Positions 54,544-62,945 of a DNA stretch of 64,000 nt are shown here, piece by piece (the stretch's first letter is position 1; every line of letters begins with the position of its first letter). This DNA is from DASXUG01 sp964620425. Lineage in GTDB: Bacteria; Pseudomonadota; Gammaproteobacteria; Burkholderiales; Methylophilaceae. The notes beneath the pieces were generated by a model, which had not been told where the DNA came from, ran no database searches, and worked only from the letters and a program-made list of their open reading frames with translations. The stretch spans positions 62,001 through 126,000 of the forward strand of contig CAZUGV010000007.1 in the NCBI GenBank assembly GCA_964620425.1, in the 5' to 3' direction. A program made the translations under genes and the position numbers.

Positions 54544-54963
54544 CTATTGAGGAACGCTCACAAACCCTAGTTTTTGCAATCCAGCATTTTGTGCCTTCGC
54601 CATAAGCTCCGCTAATACCTGATAGCGCGTTTCTTTGTCGGCTCTAATGTGAAACTCAGGTTGTGGCGTTTGCTTGGCAGCATCCGCCAATTTTGTGGTT
54701 AATGCTTCAGGCGATACCAAAACATCATTCCAATACATTTGCCCAGCGCCGTCAATAGCAAGCGAAATGACTTCTGGCTTTTCATTTAATAAGGTGCTGC
54801 TCGCTTTAGGTAAATCAATTTTTACCGCATGCGTGAGTAGCGGCGCAGTAATAATGAAAATCACCAATAACACCAGCATGACATCCACTAGGGGTGTTGT
54901 GTTAATTTCAGCCATCGGTGCCTGATGTGGCGTGCTATTAAAGCCGTTACCTGAACCAATCAT
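54544..54963 (-). CDS. exbD: Biopolymer transport protein ExbD
   Basis: 139 residues: one membrane helix (about 24-44, TPLVDVMLVLLVIFIITAP) with the essential Asp in PLVDVMLV, and a periplasmic domain. With ExbB it passes proton-motive force to TonB. Its ATGA start overlaps the exbB stop by 4 bp. Confidence 0.95.
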   Translation of the reverse strand: MIGSGNGFNSTPHQAPMAEINTTPLVDVMLVLLVIFIITAPLLTHAVKIDLPKASSTLLNEKPEVISLAIDGAGQMYWNDVLVSPEALTTKLADAAKQTPQPEFHIRADKETRYQVLAELMAKAQNAGLQKLGFVSVPQ

Positions 54964-55724
54964 GCGCTTACCTCTTTTAGTTGGGTGGGTGATCTAGTAA
55001 ATTTCTTTGTTTTGTCAGCCTCATGGTCTTGCTGATGGTGCGCTACAATCAATGCCACGCCTGTAGTTAAAAGAGTATGTAAATCGTGTGCAAAACCTTC
55101 TAGCTGTCCAATTAACACGCGGTTACTTCTCACCAGCGAGTTGTAAGCCAACACCGCAGGGATAGCAACCGCCAAGCCTAACGCGGTCATAATTAACGCT
55201 TCCCCCACAGGGCCTGCTACCTTATCTAAAGTGGCTTGCCCACTTAAGCTAATACTTGCCAGCGCATGATAGATTCCCCAGACCGTGCCAAACAACCCCA
55301 CAAAAGGGGAAACACTGCCGACCGAGGCGAGCACGGTTAACCCTGATTCAATTTGTGCGTTTTCTTCGGCGATCATGCGGCGCATGCTGCGGGCGATAAA
55401 TTCATCTTGGCTGCAAATATCAGCAAGTTGTTTACCAGCATGTTGTTTGTGATGCTCTGCGGCTTCAACAGATTGTATGGCAAGTCGCGCGACTGGGATG
55501 TCAGCATCCCCCTGCGCTAGACCAGCTTGCACTGTACTTGCGTTCCAAAACTGTTGTATGTAGTTTTTTGTCTTGCGTTGCAATTGCATTGCCTGCAAGC
55601 CTTTAGTGATGATTAAGTACCAACTGGCAACCGACATGAACACTAGTGCGAGTGCGACTGCTGTAGAAACGACTCCGCCTTTGGTAATAAAACTGATTGC
55701 GTCAAATGCATAACCATTATTCAT
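54960..55724 (-). CDS. exbB: Biopolymer transport protein ExbB
   Basis: 254 residues of the MotA/TolQ/ExbB family. VGSVSPFVGLFGTVWGIYHAL near residue 135 and ALIMTALGLAVAIPAVLAYN form the conserved channel helices. It is the pentameric ring of the TonB motor. tonB lies 76 bp upstream on the same strand. Confidence 0.95.
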   Translation of the reverse strand: MNNGYAFDAISFITKGGVVSTAVALALVFMSVASWYLIITKGLQAMQLQRKTKNYIQQFWNASTVQAGLAQGDADIPVARLAIQSVEAAEHHKQHAGKQLADICSQDEFIARSMRRMIAEENAQIESGLTVLASVGSVSPFVGLFGTVWGIYHALASISLSGQATLDKVAGPVGEALIMTALGLAVAIPAVLAYNSLVRSNRVLIGQLEGFAHDLHTLLTTGVALIVAHHQQDHEADKTKKFTRSPTQLKEVSA

Positions 55725-55800
55725 CTTTATTCCTCTTTTCCTATCGCTTTAAAACTATTAAAAAATCTTGCTTAATGTGTTTGTTGACAACATGATTCTT

Positions 55801-56691
55801 TTACTCAAGAGAAAAGCTCACGGGCACAACGACATATGCGCTAATCGCTTGATTGTTTTTCTTTGCTGGCACAAAGCGCCATTGTTTGACCGCATCTAGC
55901 CCCGCTTGATCTAATCGCTCAAATCCACTGGTTTTGGCAATCTCCACGGATTCAGGCTCACCGTTTGTACCCACCAGCACTTTAAATAGCACTCTGCCTT
56001 GTTCCCCAGCACGGCGAGACAAATTGGGGTAATTGGGTTTTGGGTTGTTTAAATATGCCACCCCAAAACGCGGTGGTTCGACCACATCTTGCTTTATATC
56101 TTCTTTAATTGGAGATTCGTTTGCTACCTTTTGCGCTAATTCAGACGTGCTTTTTGCATCATCAGGCTTTGTTTGCGCAGGTGTTGTTGGTGCGTTTTCT
56201 TGACTCACTTTTTCCTCGCTAGTCACGGCCTGTGTCGCTGGCGCCTGTATGGCGGGGATATTCGCTTGAAAAGGATGTGTTTTGCTTACGGGGTTAACCG
56301 TCGGTTGACTCTGAGGCTTTACCTCTTGCTGTTGCGCTGTATGTTGTAGTTGTGTGCTTACATGCTCAATAATTGGAGCATTCTCAATCAAACTCACCAT
56401 CATAGGCTGCTCAGGGGTTGGTGGGGTAGGCAATGTCGTAGCTAATCTAAAGGCGATGAGTGCGATCAAGATATGCGTCAACACCACCATACACAAGACC
56501 AGACACTCCTTGGCGAAAGTGTTTTTTTCTGGGTTTTTATATACCTGTTTCTTGTGCTCTAGTGCTTTGTGGCCTTTCCGCCCATTTGATGTGCGCTCAT
56601 CTGAGGGAAGTGGCGTATATTGCTTTAAATCAAGCAGGTTGAGCGGTGTAACGTGTTGCGCTACATTTTTTAATTGTGTCGTCGTTGTCAT
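55801..56691 (-). CDS. tonB: TonB energy-transducing protein
   Basis: 296 residues. A cytoplasmic N-terminus of about 65 residues is longer than usual, then one helix (about 66-88, VLCMVVLTHILIALIAFRLA), a Pro/Gln/Lys-rich periplasmic spacer, and the C-terminal TonB domain (PNYPNLSRRAGEQGRVLFKV, QWRFVPAK). It energises the siderophore receptor nearby. Confidence 0.94.
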   Translation of the reverse strand: MTTTTQLKNVAQHVTPLNLLDLKQYTPLPSDERTSNGRKGHKALEHKKQVYKNPEKNTFAKECLVLCMVVLTHILIALIAFRLATTLPTPPTPEQPMMVSLIENAPIIEHVSTQLQHTAQQQEVKPQSQPTVNPVSKTHPFQANIPAIQAPATQAVTSEEKVSQENAPTTPAQTKPDDAKSTSELAQKVANESPIKEDIKQDVVEPPRFGVAYLNNPKPNYPNLSRRAGEQGRVLFKVLVGTNGEPESVEIAKTSGFERLDQAGLDAVKQWRFVPAKKNNQAISAYVVVPVSFSLE

Positions 56692-56697
56692 TAGCGT

Positions 56698-56892
56698 CTA
56701 CTTAGTCAGAATCAACTTTCCCTGTTTGGTGACACTCAAGGTATATTGATCTCCAGCATGTGCGATTACAATCTGACGTTGACCTTTCAGCAAGGCATGA
56801 CTCTCAACAACCAATAGCTCTGCATTGTGAGTGCGATTTTCTGCATTCATACGAGGTGCTTTGTCAGTTTTTCTCTGGTCTGCGGTGTTCAT
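56698..56892 (-). CDS. hemP: Hemin uptake protein HemP
   Basis: 64 residues from the ATG at 56892, which has GGAGAG 5 bp before it; the ATG at 56904 lies upstream of that site. The C-terminal HALLKGQRQIVIAHAGDQYT through TKQGKLILTK is the HemP signature. The family is small and usually iron-regulated, sitting next to heme or siderophore receptors. It ends 6 bp before tonB. Confidence 0.88.
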   Translation of the reverse strand: MNTADQRKTDKAPRMNAENRTHNAELLVVESHALLKGQRQIVIAHAGDQYTLSVTKQGKLILTK

Positions 56893-56932
56893 ATTGCTCT
56901 CCATTCTCTATTTAATGATACGAGTAATTACC

Positions 56933-57613
56933 TTAAGTATCTGCCCACATGCGAATCAGGTTATGGTAGTTACCAGTGAGCCTAATCACAGCAGAGCTAT
57001 CGCCATGCTGCTGTCGCAGGGTGGCAATCGCGGCATCCATATCAAACAACAATGTTCTTTGGGCATCGTCCCGTATCATGCTTTGCACCCAAAAGAAACA
57101 CGCCATGCGCGCCCCGCTTGTGACAGGGCGCACATGGTGCAGACTGGTGCCAGGGTAAAGCACCATATCACCTGCGGCTAATTTCACCATTTGGTGACCG
57201 TAGGTATCTTCAATCACCAATTCGCCGCCTTCGTAACTCTCAGAGTCAGTAATAAACAAGGTGCACGAAATATCAGTACGTACATGCATGCCAGAAACCG
57301 CATGGGTGCGCACTGCATTATCAATATGCGCGCCAAAATCCATGCCTGCTCGATACTGGTTAAATAGCGGTGGATAGATTTTTTTAGGTAATGCTGCTGA
57401 GAAAAACAAAGCGTTTCGGCTTAATGCCCTTAATGCAATTTGTCTTGCTTCCTCCGCATACTCCGATGTTTCAGGTAGTTGCAAATTGCGCTTAACCTGT
57501 GCAGATTGCGTACCAGCCGTTACTTTGCCATCCGACCAATCGGCGGTTGATAACAACAAACGCAATTGACCTAATTCATCGGGACTTAGTACTGCTGGTA
57601 CATGTAATAGCAT
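56933..57613 (-). CDS. piuC: PKHD-type Fe(II)/2-oxoglutarate hydroxylase, PiuC type
   Basis: 226 residues. The iron-binding HxD is in FGAHIDNAVRTH, with the distal His in LYPGTSLHHVRPV and Arg in SGARMACFFW. The start MLLHVPAVLSPDELGQLR is typical of the PiuC/YbiX family, which sits beside Fiu-type siderophore receptors as here. Its in vivo substrate is not known. It follows the receptor gene by 9 bp. Confidence 0.94.
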   Translation of the reverse strand: MLLHVPAVLSPDELGQLRLLLSTADWSDGKVTAGTQSAQVKRNLQLPETSEYAEEARQIALRALSRNALFFSAALPKKIYPPLFNQYRAGMDFGAHIDNAVRTHAVSGMHVRTDISCTLFITDSESYEGGELVIEDTYGHQMVKLAAGDMVLYPGTSLHHVRPVTSGARMACFFWVQSMIRDDAQRTLLFDMDAAIATLRQQHGDSSAVIRLTGNYHNLIRMWADT

Positions 57614-57622
57614 TTTTATCCT

Positions 57623-59965
57623 TTAAAACTTATATTCGGCAGTTAAAATGGCTTGTCTGCGATTGCCGGGCACGGTGAAGCCTCCATTGTCGTAAATTCC
57701 ATCGTAATAAGTCTTATCCAATAGATTTTTCACGTTTAAGCGTAACGCCCATTTTTTCTCTTCATAGGCCACCATAGCGTCTACTCTTGCATAACCTGGC
57801 AATCTATTGGGGTCGAAGCTACCAGTGCTAAATACGCCACCTGCTGCCGATGTTTGCGCTACAGTTTGCGAAGGCACGTAACCATAACGCTCACCTTTTG
57901 CCTCAACTCCTGCACCAATTTTCCAGTGATCCATCAAAGAGTATGTAGTCCAGAGATTGAATGTTGCATCGGGGGTGTTGCGTGCTTGTTGCCCAACAAA
58001 CCGTGGATCTGCAAGTGTAATCGCGCCTGTGGTTGCATTCACGTTCTCAGCAACTTCTAAAATCTTAGCGTCCATTAACGACAAGCCCGCAAACACATTC
58101 AAACGCTCGGTTACTTCACCAGAAAGTTCAAACTCAATACCGTTGGTGCGACGCTTTTTGGTCAATATAGTGGCAGTAGCTTCAAGGTCGGCATTTCTCT
58201 CCCAATCTTTGGTGGTGGTGTAAACCGCAGTTCTAAATGCCAGCTCGCCATCACGTAGTAGCCACTTATGACCTAACTCTAAGGTGGTGCTTCGCTCAGG
58301 TGGTAGCGGTGTTACAGTTAGTTGATACAAATCAGCGGTTGGGCTAAACGAATCGCTATAGCTTAAGTAGAAGTGTTGTGTTTCAGATTGATGCCATGAC
58401 AAACCTGTGCGGTAGCTATTTTCGCCATAATTTAAATTCGGCGATGTTGCACTGGAGTAATTAGCCCGCATCTCATCACGGCGCACCCCCACTAATACAT
58501 CCCATTTCGGCACTATTGTTACAGTATCTTGTGCGTACACTGCATAGTTATCAGCTGTAAACCGATTTAATTGCGCATTGGTGAGTGAGGTTCTATCGTT
58601 ATAGAAAACTACTCCATTAGTGGTGACCGTGGTTGGTAGACCTGTAATTGGGCTGTAGGCTTGCAAGGCAACCCTTTTTGAATTTTCATTTAAATACTCA
58701 AACCCACCTAAAAATTGGTGCTTCATGCCTGCAAACTCAAACTTGCTGCTGTAGTCCGATTGTAAATTCACTGTTTCATAGTCAGAGTTTCTTGTTGGAT
58801 TGCCCCCAACACTGCCGTTAGCCGTAGGGGTAAAGTTTGCATTCGGCGTTTTTGCCCAGTAAGCACGCTCATAATCTGCACTTCTTAATTGCGTGCGCCA
58901 CTGACTATCTTCGCTAAATTTGTGGGTAAAGATTGCCGTGGTGATATTGGTGTCACTGTCATCAAAGTTGTTACTACTGCCGTAAAACGTTTTGTTGTTG
59001 ATTGAAGCTGTATTAATTGGGCGTCTATTCTGAAATGAGATACCGTAATCTGGAATATCCCGCGTTTTGGTATATACATGGTTCAAGAAAAACTCATTGC
59101 CTGTACCAATGCCTGCACCAAAACTAAACGCAATGCCTTGTCTATCAAGCTTAGGATTCACGCCATTCGATGGGTTGGTGCGAAATGTTTCTTCTTGTCT
59201 ATTCATTACATTCAGACGAATCGCCATGGTGTCTGAGAGTTGCTTGTTAAAATCGCCTGTTTCTTGGTTATAGCCGTAAGTGCCAGCACTACCTGTGACA
59301 ACATTTTTATCGCCCAACGTCGCCATTTTTGATACTTGATTAATGACGCCACCAGCTTGCCCACGCCCAAACAACATCGCGGCAGAGCCACGCAGAACAT
59401 CTACCTGCTCAAGATTAAACGTCTCGCGATTATATTGCGCGGTATCGCGTATGCCATCTAAGTAAATGTCGCCAAAAGTATAAAAACTGCGCAGGTTGAA
59501 GTTGTCTCCAGAGCGTCCGCCTTCAGCTGCATTGAAAGTTAAGCCAGAAACATTTTGCAAACCCTCTCGCAGAGAACCAACCTGTTGGTCATGCATTAAA
59601 TCACGCGTGATGGTGGTAATCGCTTGCGGAACATCTTGCGGGTCTTGCACGATTTTTCCAACACGCGTTTTGGTGGCTTGATAGTTTTTCTTGACCACTT
59701 CACTGCCAGCTTTTACGCTCACCTCTGGCAGTGTCTGTTCTTGGTTATTTTCAGCGACAGTAGTTTTGTTTGCTTTTGTACTTTGTTTAGTAGCGGTCTT
59801 AGTTTCTTCAGCAAGCAACGTGTTAGGTATGACCAGCGAAGCCAGTAATACACCTAATGAAAAAACGCTCCTTTTGTGATGTTTGCCCGTTTGATCTGTG
59901 TTGAACGCATGCATAAGCGCCTCAACTAACGGCTTACGTTCATGCAATTTATTTGATTGATTCAT
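57623..59965 (-). CDS. fiu: TonB-dependent catecholate siderophore receptor, Fiu-like
   Basis: 780 residues. A long N-terminal extension leads to a signal sequence (SVFSLGVLLASLVIPNTLLA). A plug domain follows (about 95-225; DPQDVPQAITTITRDLMHDQ, GQAGGVINQVSK) and then a 22-strand barrel ending in an aromatic residue (ILTAEYKF). The neighbours piuC, hemP and tonB and a Fur box 96 bp upstream fit iron-siderophore uptake. The exact siderophore is inferred from family only. Confidence 0.9.
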   Translation of the reverse strand: MNQSNKLHERKPLVEALMHAFNTDQTGKHHKRSVFSLGVLLASLVIPNTLLAEETKTATKQSTKANKTTVAENNQEQTLPEVSVKAGSEVVKKNYQATKTRVGKIVQDPQDVPQAITTITRDLMHDQQVGSLREGLQNVSGLTFNAAEGGRSGDNFNLRSFYTFGDIYLDGIRDTAQYNRETFNLEQVDVLRGSAAMLFGRGQAGGVINQVSKMATLGDKNVVTGSAGTYGYNQETGDFNKQLSDTMAIRLNVMNRQEETFRTNPSNGVNPKLDRQGIAFSFGAGIGTGNEFFLNHVYTKTRDIPDYGISFQNRRPINTASINNKTFYGSSNNFDDSDTNITTAIFTHKFSEDSQWRTQLRSADYERAYWAKTPNANFTPTANGSVGGNPTRNSDYETVNLQSDYSSKFEFAGMKHQFLGGFEYLNENSKRVALQAYSPITGLPTTVTTNGVVFYNDRTSLTNAQLNRFTADNYAVYAQDTVTIVPKWDVLVGVRRDEMRANYSSATSPNLNYGENSYRTGLSWHQSETQHFYLSYSDSFSPTADLYQLTVTPLPPERSTTLELGHKWLLRDGELAFRTAVYTTTKDWERNADLEATATILTKKRRTNGIEFELSGEVTERLNVFAGLSLMDAKILEVAENVNATTGAITLADPRFVGQQARNTPDATFNLWTTYSLMDHWKIGAGVEAKGERYGYVPSQTVAQTSAAGGVFSTGSFDPNRLPGYARVDAMVAYEEKKWALRLNVKNLLDKTYYDGIYDNGGFTVPGNRRQAILTAEYKF

Positions 59966-60060
59966 GCCATTTCCCTTAAGTAGTCAATTCCAATTTAAAT
60001 TCTTTGGCTGGCTACCTTAATGAAAAGGGATGGCTGGCTTTCTTTCTATTTTTCTGTAAT

Positions 60061-60079
60061 GATAATGATTCTCATTAAA
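60061..60079. promoter_or_regulatory. Fur box upstream of the siderophore receptor gene
   Basis: GATAATGATTCTCATTAAA matches the 19-bp Fur consensus at 15 positions. It lies 96 bp before the receptor start and probably represses the receptor, piuC, hemP and tonB when iron is ample. Confidence 0.8.
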
Positions 60080-60228
60080 ATTATCAATCAATTTCTTGCG
60101 GATACTGAAAAAAACTCATGCATGGATTTCAGCAACGCTTGAAACAACATAGTTGAGCACTTTGGTCAAGCAAGTAGATTGATAAATTTTCAATCGAAAA
60201 TCCATTTCAATTTTACTGGTGAGGTGTA

Positions 60229-60474
60229 CTAGTGAGCTTTTCTGAGCTTGATCATCAATGATTCATGCATGGATTGAGATGATTGAATGACGGATATTTT
60301 TTTAATTGCTTCATCAAATAGCTCATGTAATGAGGCAAACGCTTCCACATCAAACCGTAAACTTAATGCTCCAATTTCCACCTCTGCCGTGTTGTGTGCT
60401 TCGCAATACACCACACGGCAACCACCAACATTACTTGCCAACAGCACTCTCTTGCAGTTTGAATGCGCATTCAT
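60229..60474 (-). CDS. Small protein of an iron-locus family, unknown function (paralogue A)
   Basis: 81 residues from the ATG at 60474, preceded by AGGGAAA. The core CRVVYCEAHNTAEVEIGALS and EAFASLHELFDEAIKKI aligns without gaps over 42 residues, 17 identical, with the protein at 60681. No membrane helix or signal peptide. It carries four Cys (two in the CRVVYC core). The family is not known to me; position between the receptor gene and a second Fur box suggests iron-related work. Confidence 0.7.
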   Translation of the reverse strand: MNAHSNCKRVLLASNVGGCRVVYCEAHNTAEVEIGALSLRFDVEAFASLHELFDEAIKKISVIQSSQSMHESLMIKLRKAH

Positions 60475-60680
60475 AATTTTTCCCTTTCTAGTTGGGGTTG
60501 ATAGATGTAACAATTTTTTCTAGCCTTTCATTAAAAGCGATTGAGGGGAATATTCCACCACCTTTTTACGCATGCAGCGGGAGGGGGCATCGTCACTTAA
60601 AATTGCAAATACGCAAAAGCCGCATGGCCAACTGAAATTTGCAATATTTATGCGTATTTAAGTAACATCAGCACCCATTG

Positions 60681-60893
60681 TTAGTACGCTGACTTGATCT
60701 CAGTTTGCATCACTATTTTTGCTGCAGCTTTCCGCATTAACTCATTCAATAGAATGAAGTTATCTGCTTTCAGTCGTAATGACGTGCTACCAACCATCAC
60801 TTCAACAGCATCTTTTGATTTGTGATAAATCACGCGACATTCTGCATGTGAGGGTAATGTGTATTCATATTCGGTTGTTTGACGCATTTTCAT
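60681..60893 (-). CDS. Small Fur-box-linked protein, unknown function (paralogue B)
   Basis: 70 residues, soluble. ECRVIYHKSKDAVEVMVGST and LRLKADNFILLNELMRKAAA form the same fold as paralogue A. An exact Fur-type palindrome is centred 37 bp upstream of the start. The start could also be the second Met (MRQTTE). Function unknown. The 207-bp gap to paralogue A has an ATTGCAAAT/ATTTGCAAT inverted repeat. Confidence 0.72.
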   Translation of the reverse strand: MKMRQTTEYEYTLPSHAECRVIYHKSKDAVEVMVGSTSLRLKADNFILLNELMRKAAAKIVMQTEIKSAY

Positions 60894-60919
60894 ATCCTCT
60901 AGATACTAGATGTAAATAC

Positions 60920-60940
60920 AAATGATAATGATTATCATTT
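60920..60940. promoter_or_regulatory. Perfect 21-bp Fur-type palindrome
   Basis: AAATGATAATGATTATCATT plus a final T is an exact odd palindrome centred on G60930 and matches the Fur 19-mer at 15 positions. It lies 27 bp before the small gene at 60893. Confidence 0.88.
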
Positions 60941-61159
60941 AATATTGCAAGCGTGCCATGATGAAATGTTCAGTTTTTTTCGGATTGCCATCTAAGCGCG
61001 TTGGTGCAGGTTCGTATTTAGCAAGTGGTGCTAAAATTCATGCGCCTGCTTATCCAGCCATAGTATGTAACCATGGTGTGCAAGAATGGATAGTTGCTTA
61101 GAAAGGTTTAGCTAGAAAAATAGAGCAAAATGAGAAGCCAGCCTTGCTGGCTACCAGCA

Positions 61160-61888
61160 TTATTGCCAATCAGGGCTAGGTAATTCCGAGAACACTTTTT
61201 TCAGGCCTTCGCCCCAGCCTTTGCGGACAGAAGCATAATAAGGGTCTGCTTCGGTAATGCGGTGTTGATCCTTGGCAGCAAAGCTATCGGCGCGGTATAG
61301 CAGTAAATCAATCGGGGCAGCCACAGAGATATTACTGCGGATGGTTGAGTCGAATGAAATCAGCACGCATTTCACCACATCCATCATATCAGTGTTAGAG
61401 CGCACCACGCGGTCGAGGATAGGCTTGCCGTATTTGGTTTCGCCAATTTGAAAGTAGGGCGTTTCTGGACAGCTTTCAATAAAGTTTCCAGCCGAATATA
61501 TATTAAACAATCGCGGCTTTTCACCCTTAATCTGCCCAGCCAACAAAATGCTGGCGTTAAAATCTGTTTTTTGATTTTTAAGGTGTTCTGCATCACGCTC
61601 AAACACTTTGCGGATGGCATCGCCTACCAATTTGGCGGCTTCAAACATATTGGGTACATTGTGCAAATGTGCGCCCTCGTTGGCTTTCGCCGTCTCACGC
61701 AAGCTACTCACCACCGCTTGCGTAATCGCTAAATTGCCAGCCGTGAGTATGGTAATGACGCGCTCATTCTTCACCTCAAAAATATTCATTTTGGGGAAAA
61801 CAGCGACTTGGTCAACCCCAGCATTGGTGCGGGTATCAGAGGCTAACACTAAACCTTGGTCGAGTAATAAGGCAACGCAATAAGTCAT
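61160..61888 (-). CDS. Anbu (proteasome-like Ntn hydrolase)
   Basis: 242 residues of the Anbu/BPH family, bacterial relatives of 20S proteasome beta subunits. Removal of Met1 would expose Thr2 (MTYCVALLLDQGLVLASDTR) as nucleophile; the supporting Asp and Lys are in SDTRTN and FPKMNIF. The length and C-terminal text are normal. In other bacteria Anbu sits beside large transglutaminase-like and ATP-grasp proteins; here the transglutaminase gene starts 1.1 kb away. Substrates are not known. Confidence 0.93.
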   Translation of the reverse strand: MTYCVALLLDQGLVLASDTRTNAGVDQVAVFPKMNIFEVKNERVITILTAGNLAITQAVVSSLRETAKANEGAHLHNVPNMFEAAKLVGDAIRKVFERDAEHLKNQKTDFNASILLAGQIKGEKPRLFNIYSAGNFIESCPETPYFQIGETKYGKPILDRVVRSNTDMMDVVKCVLISFDSTIRSNISVAAPIDLLLYRADSFAAKDQHRITEADPYYASVRKGWGEGLKKVFSELPSPDWQ

Positions 61889-62004
61889 AATTTAACAGTA
61901 AGAAAAAGGTTAAAGGGCTAATCATACCCACGCGATTAATGAGCGACAACACAAATTACATGTTGGCTCACTCACCCAATGTTTATCTTGGCCGCTAGCA
62001 ATAA

Positions 62005-62035
62005 AAAAGCCACCTCAAAAACTGAGGTGGCTTTT
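62005..62035. terminator. Bidirectional rho-independent terminator
   Basis: AAAAGCCACCTCA pairs perfectly with TGAGGTGGCTTTT around AAAAC. It lies 66 bp after the stop of the PEP-CTERM gene and ends its minus-strand transcript before anbu. Confidence 0.92.
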
Positions 62036-62101
62036 GTGCTTGGCTACATCATTAAAACCAGCATTGAGCGCAGATTTAAAGCGCTTGAGAGTTCGTGCAG
62101 A

Positions 62102-62668
62102 TTAAGCAGCCTTTTGTTGACGGCGTGCCGCAAAACCCACCAAACCTAAACCAGCCAACATCATGGCATAAGCTTCTGGCTCAGGCACGGCGGTGGCAGT
62201 GGCTTGTTTAGTCCAAATGGCGAGGGTGAGATTGGCTGCTCCAATAGAGCTTGTCTTATAATAAGCTCCACCACCACCTACAGTGTCGGTTGCTGCTCCC
62301 GCGTTAATGGTAAGGTGAGATTCATTTACAAAGTTGTTTGCATATGAATAAGCGGTATAGATAAAACAACTTGACTTGTCAGAGCACCCATTAATTTTTT
62401 CAGGGTTGGTGCTATACACGGTTCCGTTAAATACTTGACTTAATAAGGCCTGTGAGGCGGCTGTGGCTGATGCTGACGTGGTAAAGGCACTAATGCCATT
62501 AGTTACGATGTCATCTTTAAACACAACATCATATAACTCACCACTCACTTTAACACCTGATGCCCCCATTAAAATGCCGTTGGTGACATTTAAAGTAGTT
62601 GCACTGGCAGCGTTGCTCATAGATAAAACAATTGCAGAAGCGATTAAAGTGTTTTTAAGTAATTTCAT
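62102..62668 (-). CDS. PEP-CTERM sorting-domain protein (paralogue 2)
   Basis: 188 residues. A signal peptide (MKLLKNTLIASAIVLSMSNA, cleaved near ASA/TT) and a C-terminal sorting signal (VPEPEAYAMMLAGLGLVGFA with RRQQKAA tail) frame a mature part that starts TLNVTNGILMGASGVKVSGE. It is colinear with the product at 47543, with shared ILMGA, LYDVVF/FYDVVF, ASAASQALL-type and NGC...CFI segments. The function is unknown; secreted surface or matrix protein. Confidence 0.92.
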   Translation of the reverse strand: MKLLKNTLIASAIVLSMSNAASATTLNVTNGILMGASGVKVSGELYDVVFKDDIVTNGISAFTTSASATAASQALLSQVFNGTVYSTNPEKINGCSDKSSCFIYTAYSYANNFVNESHLTINAGAATDTVGGGGAYYKTSSIGAANLTLAIWTKQATATAVPEPEAYAMMLAGLGLVGFAARRQQKAA

Positions 62669-62804
62669 GGTGCTGCCTTTCGTTTAAATGTTATTGTTAA
62701 TTGTTTAAAAGTAGTTGTTAAAAATTTAATTTGAGTTAGTGTTTGTTGCTTGTTTCGTGTCGTTCACCATGGAATGAATCTTACGGACATCAACCCATTC
62801 GCGA

Positions 62805-62855
62805 AATAGTCCATTGGGACTATTCCAGCCTAAAACCTATAGTCCGAATGGACTA
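62805..62855. promoter_or_regulatory. Two TAGTCC-N4-GGACTA palindromes upstream of the PEP-CTERM gene
   Basis: AATAGTCC-ATTG-GGACTATT (62805-62824) and TAGTCC-GAAT-GGACTA (62840-62855) share the same 16-bp core with centres 33 bp apart, about three helical turns. They look like two operator copies for one dimeric regulator, 140-190 bp from the PEP-CTERM start and about 90-140 bp from the transglutaminase start. Confidence 0.7.
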
Positions 62856-62880
62856 ATCAAGCGTAAACTGGCTGAAAGAT

Positions 62881-62896
62881 TGGCATAAATCATGCT
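62881..62896 (+). promoter_or_regulatory. Candidate sigma-54 promoter before the transglutaminase gene
   Basis: TGGCATAAATCATGCT matches TGGCAC-N5-TTGCW at nine of eleven positions with exact GG-GC spacing. It lies 50 bp before the ATG at 62946. The match is good but untested. Confidence 0.45.
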
Positions 62897-62945
62897 GATG
62901 TAGCTGTTATAGTGATTATCTAGCTTGTGAAATTTAAGGGAAAAC

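Noticed and set aside
56893..56935. Fur box before hemP
   Set aside because: ATTTAATGATACGAGTAATTA has only a weak partial resemblance to the consensus, and hemP is probably transcribed from the receptor promoter.
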